Shown here one piece after another: positions 35,989 through 44,142 of a DNA stretch of 64,000 nt (its first letter is position 1; every line of letters starts with the position of its first letter). Source of the DNA: an uncultured Prevotellaceae bacterium (lineage in GTDB: Bacteria; Bacteroidota; Bacteroidia; Bacteroidales; Bacteroidaceae); contig OMZE01000010.1 of the NCBI GenBank assembly GCA_900315455.1, positions 31,193-95,192 of the forward strand, written 5' to 3'. The notes below the pieces were generated by a model. The model did no database searches and was not told the origin of the DNA. It saw only the letters and a list, made by a program, of their open reading frames with translations. The position numbers and the translations under genes are program-made.

Positions 35989-38058
35989 ATGAAAAAAGCC
36001 ATTCTTACCCTCATAGTTCTCGCCATATCCCTTACCGCCATGGCGCAGGCCACACAACCTTGCATCGTCAAGCAATATAACCAGAAGCAGCAGAAGACGC
36101 CACTCTCCGGAGTTCAGGTGGAGGTGCGCGACGCTGGGTCGACTACTTCTGCAAACGACGGAGCCGTCACCCTGCAATTTGCCACACTGAAGCCGGGCGA
36201 CCATGTCACCGTGCGCCGAATTATGAAAGCCGGTTTTGAAATCTTCAACAAAGCGGCTGTTGACCAGTGGAACATCTCCCGGAACCAACATCGTTTTGAA
36301 ATAGTACTCGTACAGAGCGCTTATTTTGCCCAACTCAAGAGCAACCTCACCCAGTCGTCTACCGACAATTACAAGAAGAAATATGAACAGGCTAAAGCCG
36401 AACTGGCACAGTTGCAAAAGGCGGGCAAGTTGAAGGAGGAGGAATTCCGCCAACAACTCAATGACCTCGAAGACCAATACGATAACGCCCTTCGTAATCT
36501 TGACAATTATATCGACCAATTTGCCCGTATCGACCTCAGCGAGGTGTCTGCAGAGGAACAGCGCATCCTCGACATGGTGCAGGATGGCCAGATTGACGAG
36601 GCGGTGAAGGCATACGAGGAATTGGACATCAGTGGCAAACTGCGCCAGGCCTGGGAGAACAAGAAAGCACTTTCCGAGGCCAAAGCCAGAATAGAGGATG
36701 AGGAGGCAGCCCAAGACCAGATTATAGAAGATTTGACGGAGAAGCAAAAACGCGAGATTGCCACGCTGAAACTTGCTGGCGGCAAAGAAAACTATGATAA
36801 GATAGCCATGATGTTGAAAGACAATGCCTTGCATGATACTACAAATGTTAAGTTTTTAGATGAATACGCAAAATTTGCTTACGACCAAAATGATTTCAAG
36901 GAAGCCGAACGGTTTTGGCTGATGTGCCTGAATGGCTGTGGGGATGACCCCGGCAAACTCTCTGCTTTTCAGAATAATCTCGGAAACATTTATTCCAAAA
37001 GCAATGACTTTGCCAAGGCAGAGGAGTATTATCTCAAGGCTTTGGAAAACCGCACTCTATTGTTCAATCAGGACCCTGATGCCAACCGGGCAGAAATAGC
37101 CATGATTTACAATGACTTGGGAAACATGTATTTTGTCCTTCGTGATTATGCCCAGGCAGAAAGTGTTTATCTCAAGGCTTTGGAAAACAGAACGTTGTTG
37201 TTTGAGCAAGCCCCAGAAAAATATAGAGTGGACTTGTCTGCAACGCAAAGAAACATAGGGAATCTGTATAACAGGATGGGCAACTATTCCAAGGCTGAGG
37301 ACTTCTATCTCAAAGCATTGGAAAACAATATGGTATTGTTTTCGCAGGATCCTGATAAATACCGAAATGTATTAGCCATGTCCCAAAACAATCTCGGGAG
37401 TTTGTACTATACGATGCATGAAGATGAGAAAGCCGAGAATTACTTCCTCTTGGCGTTAGAGAACAAGACCCAATTGTTCAATAAGAATCCTGATGCTTAC
37501 CGTGCCACTTTGGCAAGTACACAGAACAACTTGGGAAACCTATACTGTAGGCAGAAAGACTTCAAGAAAGCCGAGGAGATTTTTCTCAAAGTGGTGGAGA
37601 ACAGGGGAATTATGTTTGCGCAAAATCCTGATGCCCATCGCCTAGAATTAGTACTGGCATATATCAATTTTGGCAGGATGTATTCCATCGCACAAGATTT
37701 CAACAAGGCGGAGGCGTGTTATCTCAAGGCGTTGGAGAACGAAGAGGCACTGCTCAAGCAAAATCCCAAATTTGGCTCATATGTCGCATCTGTTTATTCC
37801 AATTTGGCATATACGTGTTTGAATAATCAAGACTGTTCCAAAGCCATAGGATTTATCGAAAAGGCCATAGCCTATGTGTCGAATAACCCTGATTTTTACG
37901 AGATAAAAGGTGAAATCCTTCTTGGGCAAGGCGATGAACAGGGTGCGCTTGAAATGTGGAAAAAAATTAAGGAGATTGCACCCAATTACCTGTCGAAGCA
38001 CAATGGTGAGACTGAACTGCACCGGCAACTCAAGGAAAAAGGGATGATTGATGATTAA
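35989..38058 (+). CDS. Exported TPR protein, paralogue 3 of 3
   Basis: A 689-residue exported protein with the same plan. The first ~45 residues are nearly identical to paralogue 1. The beta-sandwich and coiled coil are recognisable but more divergent (DAGSTTSANDGAVTLQFATL). About eight regular 42-residue TPR units follow, with consensus like FAKAEEYYLKALENRTLLFN. Its C-terminus (GDEQGALEMWKKIKEIAPNY) is a diverged form of the shared tail. The near-identical TPR units within this copy suggest recent internal unit duplication. It converges on the TPR-CHAT gene 31 bases away. Confidence 0.85.
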   Translation: MKKAILTLIVLAISLTAMAQATQPCIVKQYNQKQQKTPLSGVQVEVRDAGSTTSANDGAVTLQFATLKPGDHVTVRRIMKAGFEIFNKAAVDQWNISRNQHRFEIVLVQSAYFAQLKSNLTQSSTDNYKKKYEQAKAELAQLQKAGKLKEEEFRQQLNDLEDQYDNALRNLDNYIDQFARIDLSEVSAEEQRILDMVQDGQIDEAVKAYEELDISGKLRQAWENKKALSEAKARIEDEEAAQDQIIEDLTEKQKREIATLKLAGGKENYDKIAMMLKDNALHDTTNVKFLDEYAKFAYDQNDFKEAERFWLMCLNGCGDDPGKLSAFQNNLGNIYSKSNDFAKAEEYYLKALENRTLLFNQDPDANRAEIAMIYNDLGNMYFVLRDYAQAESVYLKALENRTLLFEQAPEKYRVDLSATQRNIGNLYNRMGNYSKAEDFYLKALENNMVLFSQDPDKYRNVLAMSQNNLGSLYYTMHEDEKAENYFLLALENKTQLFNKNPDAYRATLASTQNNLGNLYCRQKDFKKAEEIFLKVVENRGIMFAQNPDAHRLELVLAYINFGRMYSIAQDFNKAEACYLKALENEEALLKQNPKFGSYVASVYSNLAYTCLNNQDCSKAIGFIEKAIAYVSNNPDFYEIKGEILLGQGDEQGALEMWKKIKEIAPNYLSKHNGETELHRQLKEKGMIDD

Positions 38059-38089
38059 TGGTGAAGGGTGGCACCCTCCCGAATGGTTG

Positions 38090-41000
38090 TTACATTCCGT
38101 CGAGGAGGATGAAGGCTGCCCAGTATTTCGGGTCGCTGAAACCATTTTGACGGATTTCCTGCTGTGCCTTCACTAGAGCCTCACGTTTCGACGCTCCCCC
38201 CATAAGGTGCTTGTAGAAACTGACCATCAGGTCGGCTGTTGCTCTGTCGTCGACCTTACGCAGGCTCATCAGCAGCGTGTGTACCCCCGCGTTCTTGAAT
38301 CCCCGTTGTAGACCGAATACACCGTCGCCACCCAACTTGCCCAGTCCCGACTCACACGCCGAGAGCACCGCCAAGTCGCACTGTCGCAGGTTCATCGCTG
38401 CTATCTCTGCTGCGCTTAGCAGCGCACTGTCATCGGTATTGGCGCCGGCAAATGCCAGCAGGCTGTTGTTCATCGACTCTGCGTCGGTGGATTCCTGCAC
38501 GTCCTTGAACAGTCCATGTGTGGCAAGGTGAATCAGGTTGACACCCGACCCCGTCAGGCCCATAAAGGCTTCCTTGCTCGCTTCGGTGTCACGAAGCCTG
38601 TAAGCGTCTTCCACGCTGTTGTCTTTTAGGATGGCGAGGATGTCGTTGATTTCGCGCAGCGTGTTGCCCAGGTCGGCAAAGCCATCGCCTGAGCCACGCA
38701 GTGTGGCGAGTGCCCGTTGCGTGTCGTCCGAATGAGTGGCGACATCATTATAATTGATATCACCAAAGAGCACAGCCTTGGTGGGTTTGGCATGTTCGTG
38801 TCGGTAGCATAGTTCCTTTGTTGACGACAGCCGGTAGACCTCCATTTGTTCTGAGAACGGTTTTCCCTGATAGGGTAGGTATTCTATGGCGAGATTGTTG
38901 AACATGCCGTCGGCGGAGAAGAACACCCTTTTCTTGTCTTGCAAGTAAGGCGACAGTCTTCCCCAGATGATTTCTCCCCCCTCGGGACCGACAAATATGT
39001 ATTCATCTTGTTGAATTAACTGTTCATATCCCATCAACGATACCGAAAAGTTCATATCATATTTTGCTTGTTTCATATACAAACTTAGGGTATCCTTGTC
39101 GTTTTCCAATAAGTGAAGATATAGAGACAACTCTGCTTTCAATGGAGTTTCAGTTGCATCAAGTTGTTCTCTTAAGTCCTTTATGAGAGTGGCACCATTT
39201 TTCCCTTTTTCAAGACCAGGAAGGGTTTGTAAAAGACTATCTCTGATGGCTGGATAAAAAGGCGTATCGAAAATGTCGTGGGCATGGCGATTGTCCCACA
39301 GCGTCACGGCAACAGGCCGTGCCATGTCTTTCGTGAGTACAAGGGCAATCATGTGCGATGCCGTCGCGCCGATGCCCAAGCCGAGTGTGGCGAACTCGAT
39401 GCATACGTCGTTGTCGGTCATGGCGGCCTGCACATCTTTCCAGTCATAGGAGATATAATGGGTGAAGTCATCCATCTCCTTGCAACCGTTATTGAGTTGC
39501 GTCTGCAACTTCTGGTTCTCCTGTGTCAGGGTAAGGAGCCGTTGCAGGTCAGTTTCCGATTTGGCCGTTTTTCTCAACCGTTCTATCTCTTCCCTGTTGG
39601 CTTTGGTCTTCCGGTAGATTTCGGTCAGTTGTTTGTCGGTGCTTTCGTTGAGCAGTTTCTCAAACTCGATGGCGGAGTTGAGCAAGATGCCTTTCGACAG
39701 CAGTTCGGCGTCGTAAGCCAGTGCCGCCACCTCACCTGCCAGGCTTTTGTGTTCATCTGGCAAGTCTGCCACCAATTCCTTCAACTGCCTCATCGTTTCG
39801 GTCTCACCTTCCCATGTGAGCATGCGTTCTGTCTCGCTTTGCAGGCGGAACTCCTCTCGTATGGCCTCGCGCACGTTATCCATGTATTGGCGGTAGTAGT
39901 CTACTGCTTCTTGATAGTCGCCCAAATCGAGGTGGTTTCCAGCGATGACATTCAGCGAATGGGCGTAGGTTTTCTTGCCGAGATATTTTTTTGTATATTC
40001 CAAGCCTTCTTTCTCCGAAGCAATCATCTGTCTGCCCCTTTCTGCCCTCGTTGCACTGATTGCCTCGTCGTGGCTGCCGTCAGACGCCTCCGACATGTCT
40101 TTCCCAGCATATAAATAGCATAGTTTCAGACCGTTTTCCGCACTGGCATAATCCTCCATCATCCCCCGTTGCTCATAGATTTGCATGGCTTGTCGGTAAT
40201 GGCTGATGGAGGCATCGTATTCCTCGCACTTTTTTTCGGCATAAGCCAGTCTTTCGATAAGTCTGGGATACTCCTCGCTCTCCTTGTCATTTGCCTCGTA
40301 ATAGGCGATTGCTTCCATATAGCAGGTCTTTGATTTGGCGTAGTCTTCAAGACCGTTGTAGGCACTGCCTTCCTTTTGTTTGCACTTTGCTACGTTAGCC
40401 GCATCGTTCAACCGTTCGTAAATCGGCAGTGCCTGTTGGTAGCAGTCGATGGCCTTTTGCCAGTAACTCTGTGTCATGGCGAGGGAGTAGAACTGTCCGG
40501 CTTTGAAGATGGCATCGGCATAAGCCTTGTCTTCGCCATGAATTTTTTTGCGCAGAGCAGCAGCGGTGTTCTGGTATTCCGCACCGGCTTCCTTGTCCTC
40601 CATGTCGAGTGTCAGGAACAGAGCAAATTGCTCGTAAAGTGCTACACGTGTCTCATCGTCCATGTTCATGTCGAGGGCTTTCTGGTAGCATTCCTTTGCC
40701 ATGGCGTTGTTGCCTGTTGCTGTGTAATACCTCGCCCTCTCCATCATGCACATCGGCTCGTCGCAGGGTTTGGTGAGTTCATGCTGATTGTGCTCCTCCA
40801 TCAGTGCCATGATGCGGTAGAAGTTATCCGTGTCTTTTGCCTCTTCATAGATGATGCTCAGTCCGGTGAGTATCAGTTCGTATTCTTCTCCAAACTTCTC
40901 CACCAACGGCATTGCTCGTTCCCAAGCCTGTGCGGCTTTCGTCATATCGCCTGCCAGGAAGTAGAACCGTCCCATGTTCGTGGTGAACATGCCGATGTTT

Positions 41001-41317
41001 TTGTGGGGTGGGGTAAGTTGTGCGCACAGCGCCATCACTTTTTCTAACACTTCCACGCCCTTGGCATAGTTTTGTTCACCGCCATACGTCAGGGCGCAGT
41101 TGTTGAGTGAGTTGATATAGTCTTCATTCACTTCGCCGAAGAGTTGTTTTCTGATGGTCATGGCTTGAGAGAAACACTCCCGTGCCTCTGCGAACTTGCT
41201 CTCGTTGAGCAGGTCGCGACCTCGCTGGTGCAGGCTATCAGCCTGCTGCGCTGTCTGTGCCTGGCAGCAGATGAATGCCAGGAGAGTGAAAAGGATAAGA
41301 ATTGTTGTTCTTTTCAT
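38090..41317 (-). CDS. Exported TPR-CHAT (caspase-like) protease
   Basis: A 1075-residue protein with a signal peptide (MKRTTILILFTLLAFICCQA), many TPR units over ~25-520, a helical linker (~540-620), and a C-terminal CHAT domain. The caspase-clan dyad is present: His934 in IHLATHGLF and Cys988 in VLSACESGLG, followed by GVFGLQRGFKNAGVHTLLMS, the usual CHAT context. TPR-CHAT proteins in other systems are regulated proteases. Here the signal peptide points to the periplasm or beyond, which is unusual. It lies 80 bases downstream of the macro-TIR gene on the same strand, and the two are probably one transcript. Confidence 0.9.
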   Translation of the reverse strand: MKRTTILILFTLLAFICCQAQTAQQADSLHQRGRDLLNESKFAEARECFSQAMTIRKQLFGEVNEDYINSLNNCALTYGGEQNYAKGVEVLEKVMALCAQLTPPHKNIGMFTTNMGRFYFLAGDMTKAAQAWERAMPLVEKFGEEYELILTGLSIIYEEAKDTDNFYRIMALMEEHNQHELTKPCDEPMCMMERARYYTATGNNAMAKECYQKALDMNMDDETRVALYEQFALFLTLDMEDKEAGAEYQNTAAALRKKIHGEDKAYADAIFKAGQFYSLAMTQSYWQKAIDCYQQALPIYERLNDAANVAKCKQKEGSAYNGLEDYAKSKTCYMEAIAYYEANDKESEEYPRLIERLAYAEKKCEEYDASISHYRQAMQIYEQRGMMEDYASAENGLKLCYLYAGKDMSEASDGSHDEAISATRAERGRQMIASEKEGLEYTKKYLGKKTYAHSLNVIAGNHLDLGDYQEAVDYYRQYMDNVREAIREEFRLQSETERMLTWEGETETMRQLKELVADLPDEHKSLAGEVAALAYDAELLSKGILLNSAIEFEKLLNESTDKQLTEIYRKTKANREEIERLRKTAKSETDLQRLLTLTQENQKLQTQLNNGCKEMDDFTHYISYDWKDVQAAMTDNDVCIEFATLGLGIGATASHMIALVLTKDMARPVAVTLWDNRHAHDIFDTPFYPAIRDSLLQTLPGLEKGKNGATLIKDLREQLDATETPLKAELSLYLHLLENDKDTLSLYMKQAKYDMNFSVSLMGYEQLIQQDEYIFVGPEGGEIIWGRLSPYLQDKKRVFFSADGMFNNLAIEYLPYQGKPFSEQMEVYRLSSTKELCYRHEHAKPTKAVLFGDINYNDVATHSDDTQRALATLRGSGDGFADLGNTLREINDILAILKDNSVEDAYRLRDTEASKEAFMGLTGSGVNLIHLATHGLFKDVQESTDAESMNNSLLAFAGANTDDSALLSAAEIAAMNLRQCDLAVLSACESGLGKLGGDGVFGLQRGFKNAGVHTLLMSLRKVDDRATADLMVSFYKHLMGGASKREALVKAQQEIRQNGFSDPKYWAAFILLDGM

Positions 41318-41397
41318 TGTTCTTTTAGATTGGAAGTAAGGAAGGAAGATGGAAAGTGAGGCGAAGCGCTAGTATTCAATCGGGCGATGCTCCGGCT

Positions 41398-42507
41398 TCA
41401 GTAATTTTTTGCCGCGTAGGCGATGCTGGTAATCAGTTCTTTCTCGAAGTGTGGGGTGTTGCTGAACTCTATCTGGTGGATGTCGGCGATGTCGAGTCGA
41501 ATACTCTTGGCGTAGGGCGTGTCGTCGAGGAGGATGGGGATGATGGTCTTTCCCTCTTTCACCGAATAGCCCAGTTCACGAATGACGTTGATGGAATCAT
41601 TGGAATTGGCCGACGACACGAAGATAACGGCCTGCGAGGTCTCTATGGCATCCACGATGACCTCTTTGTAGTTTTCGCCGCTGAAGATGCCCTCTTTGTC
41701 TATCCAGTAGGTTACCCCGTTGTCGTCGAGCACGTTTTTGATAGCCTCCACGCTTTGAATGTCTTTCCTGGAGTAACTGATAAACACCTGATGGTTCATC
41801 TCCTCACGCTGTGGTATATCGACGATGGGTGTGACCACGTGTGTCGGCTCAGTCTGCATCCTCTTGGCCTCTGCCTGCACTCCGTAGCGGTAGAGTGCCG
41901 CCTTGATGGCGAAGTTCTCAAACATGTCGATATAGTCGATTTCAGTCATTGCCTTCGTGTCGTCGTCGAAGCCTTTCTGGTTAAAGAGATACAGTTCCAC
42001 CTCGTATGGTTTCTGCGTCTTGCTGAGGTTCGACGAGATGGCGTCTGCCATGATTTCAGCCACTTTCTTCAGCGGGATGTTTGCCAGGCCAGCCCCGATG
42101 CAGGGAAAGGCGATGGACTTCAGGTCGAGGGCCTGTAGCAGTCGGAAACACTTGTCGACGGAGTGTTGAAGGATGTAGTTGTTGATGTCTTCGGTATTGG
42201 AGAGCGCACCGCTGAACACCTCGTATTTCTGATCGAAGTTGATGGTGAGGCAATGGAAGATAAACTTCTGGTAGGGCAGGTCGCCGGATGTCGACACAAC
42301 GACGTCGCCCACCTGTGCGGGTAACTTTTTCTGTGCATCGATGCGGATGGCTTCGCCACCTGCTTTCCTGATACTCCCCGACACACCTCCTGACATGCTT
42401 ACGCCCGTGTCGTCGGAACTGACGATAACCTCGGCTTTCGACTCCAGGATGTTGCCGAAGATGATAGTCAGCGTGGAGTTGTTGTAATAGTATTTTCGTG
42501 GTTCCAT
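41398..42507 (-). CDS. Macro domain-TIR fusion protein
   Basis: A 369-residue cytoplasmic protein. The N-terminal ~170 residues are a macro (ADP-ribose-binding) domain with LTIIFGNILESKAEVIVSS, the GGVSGSIRKAGG loop and FPCIGAGLANIPL. From about 235 a TIR domain begins with HQVFISYSRKD, continues with YWIDKEGIFSGENY, and has a candidate catalytic Glu in VIRELGYSVKEGKTIIPI. TIR domains of this type often cleave NAD+ or make ADP-ribose derivatives, and macro domains bind or hydrolyse such products. The fusion could therefore couple production and sensing or removal of a nucleotide signal. It diverges from the SIR2-like-TIR gene and shares a 276-base promoter region with it. Confidence 0.88.
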   Translation of the reverse strand: MEPRKYYYNNSTLTIIFGNILESKAEVIVSSDDTGVSMSGGVSGSIRKAGGEAIRIDAQKKLPAQVGDVVVSTSGDLPYQKFIFHCLTINFDQKYEVFSGALSNTEDINNYILQHSVDKCFRLLQALDLKSIAFPCIGAGLANIPLKKVAEIMADAISSNLSKTQKPYEVELYLFNQKGFDDDTKAMTEIDYIDMFENFAIKAALYRYGVQAEAKRMQTEPTHVVTPIVDIPQREEMNHQVFISYSRKDIQSVEAIKNVLDDNGVTYWIDKEGIFSGENYKEVIVDAIETSQAVIFVSSANSNDSINVIRELGYSVKEGKTIIPILLDDTPYAKSIRLDIADIHQIEFSNTPHFEKELITSIAYAAKNY

Positions 42508-42571
42508 ATTTGTGGTAGTTGTTATTCAAGGGAAGAGACTATCTTTTTCATGGTGGGATAGGTATGATAGG

Positions 42572-42579
42572 CAAAGATA
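42572..42579 (-). promoter_or_regulatory. -7 box for the macro-TIR/CHAT unit
   Basis: The minus strand reads TATCTTTG, a consensus -7 box, about 65 bases before the macro-TIR start. No TTTG is found at the usual distance. Confidence 0.4.
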
Positions 42580-42727
42580 GTGAATTTTGGGCAATGATCA
42601 GCCCCTCGGCTGAAAAATTATCATAAAAATCGTTCAAAAAGATGTAAAGGTTGGGGAAACAATGAAATAAAAATGCTTGTGCTTCGGAAAAGACTTAACA
42701 ATGCGGCGCGGAAAAAACTCCCAATTG

Positions 42728-42759
42728 TTTGGAGAATATGTAAAAAAATGCTATTTTTG
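42728..42759 (+). promoter_or_regulatory. Bacteroidetal promoter for the SIR2-TIR/STAND unit
   Basis: TTTG (42728-42731), a 20-base spacer and TATTTTTG (42752-42759) match the consensus. Transcription would begin near 42766, which rules out the earlier in-frame ATGs and supports the start at 42784. Confidence 0.75.
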
Positions 42760-42783
42760 CAAAATACATCTAAATACGATACC

Positions 42784-44136
42784 ATGGACAATCTTGACAA
42801 CAACATGATGGATTCTCTCTCCTTTGGAGAAATCTTTGGAGACCCTACGATTTTCGAGAGCGATGATGAGCCGTTATGGGACAAACTCATTCAGCAAGTC
42901 ATCGACGGCAACGTGATTCCCGTAATCGGTGCCGACCTGCTCATCGACAATGTTTCCAACCCCCACAAGTTCATCATCGACTTCCTTGCCAAAGGCTTTC
43001 GGATTACGTCGAACCCCAACAGTTTTTCCGAGTTGGTGTACGACCCCGACTACATGAAAGCCAACAAAAACAAGGAAGACGCTATCTACTATCAGGTCAA
43101 CAAGATACTGGCGAGCAACAAGTTCGCTCCCTCTGAGCGGTTGAAGCGACTGTTGTCCATCCGCCAGTTCCCCTTTGTCATTTCAACGAGTTTTACGCCC
43201 ATTGTGGAGCAAGCCATGCAGGCGATATGGAAGGACGAGTTGCGGGTGATGCGCTTCAACAACAACCCTTCCGAGAACAACGACATCAAGAGCGGCACCG
43301 ACCTGCGCAAGCCAACTGTCTATTATATGTTTGGCAAGGTGGGCGAGGGCGCGCACAAATACGTGCTCACCGACACCGATATGCTGGAGTTCGTCTCCTC
43401 CTGGCTCTCCAATGCCGATAGGGCGAGACCCAAGAACCTCTACAACGAGTTGAAGGACAAGTACCTGCTGATGCTTGGCAACAACTATAGCAATTGGCTC
43501 TTCCGGTTCATCTGGTTTTCGATGCGCAAGAGCAATATGGGGCACGGCATGTTGGCATACGACCAACTCGACGAGTCGCTCATCCATTTCCTTGAGCGTG
43601 CCGAAACCTTTACTAAACAGAACACGTCGGATGTCATCGACCAGATTATGACACGCCTCGACAAGAAACTCAAGGAGAACGAACTGACCAAGTTTGACAG
43701 GCCGGAAGACAACACCGACGTCTTCATCTCATACTCACGGTCCGACTCCGAAGTGGCAGAGAAACTCTATGCCGCCCTCTCTGCCCAGGGCAAGCGGGTG
43801 TGGTACGACCGGCAGAACCTCACCGACGGAGGCAACTTCATGGAGGAGATACGCAAGGCTATCCGCACAACGAAATACTTCGTGCCCATTCTCTCCAACC
43901 ACATCACTCAGGAAAAAGACGAGTCGCACGTCTACCGCAACGAGTGGGCCCAGGCCATCGAGGTGGCCATCAGCATGGGCCGCACGTTCATCATCCCCCT
44001 TGCCGAGCAAGGCTTCGACTTCTACCGTGCCGCTATCCCCGAGAAGTTGCAGCAGCACAATGCCATCTTCTTCAACGGTGATGACGACATGAGCGCTGTG
44101 GCAGAGAAAATCATTCACAACATGAATCAAGACTAA
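42784..44136 (+). CDS. SIR2-like-TIR fusion protein
   Basis: A 450-residue cytoplasmic protein. Residues ~30-290 resemble the SIR2-like domains of bacterial immune proteins: a first strand and loop NVIPVIGADLLID, FPFVISTSFTPIVEQAM at the usual place of the TTNYD motif, YYMFGKVG where an HG motif is expected, and LLMLGNNYSNWLFRF. The expected Asn, Asp and His are not evident, so this domain may bind NAD+-like ligands without hydrolysing them. A TIR domain follows at ~311-450 (TDVFISYSRSDSEVAEKLY, VWYDRQNLTDGGNFMEEI) with a candidate catalytic Glu387 in YRNEWAQA. The STAND gene starts 6 bases after its stop. Confidence 0.8.
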   Translation: MDNLDNNMMDSLSFGEIFGDPTIFESDDEPLWDKLIQQVIDGNVIPVIGADLLIDNVSNPHKFIIDFLAKGFRITSNPNSFSELVYDPDYMKANKNKEDAIYYQVNKILASNKFAPSERLKRLLSIRQFPFVISTSFTPIVEQAMQAIWKDELRVMRFNNNPSENNDIKSGTDLRKPTVYYMFGKVGEGAHKYVLTDTDMLEFVSSWLSNADRARPKNLYNELKDKYLLMLGNNYSNWLFRFIWFSMRKSNMGHGMLAYDQLDESLIHFLERAETFTKQNTSDVIDQIMTRLDKKLKENELTKFDRPEDNTDVFISYSRSDSEVAEKLYAALSAQGKRVWYDRQNLTDGGNFMEEIRKAIRTTKYFVPILSNHITQEKDESHVYRNEWAQAIEVAISMGRTFIIPLAEQGFDFYRAAIPEKLQQHNAIFFNGDDDMSAVAEKIIHNMNQD

Positions 44137-44142
44137 CCGACG

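Noticed and set aside
42673-42783. Upstream ATG for the SIR2-like-TIR protein
   Set aside because: It lies before and within the promoter, so it would not be on the transcript.
41398-44136. Naming the two TIR genes as a Thoeris system
   Set aside because: Thoeris pairs a TIR protein with a ThsA-type NADase effector. Here both are TIR fusions, the SIR2-like domain lacks the expected residues, and the neighbours differ.
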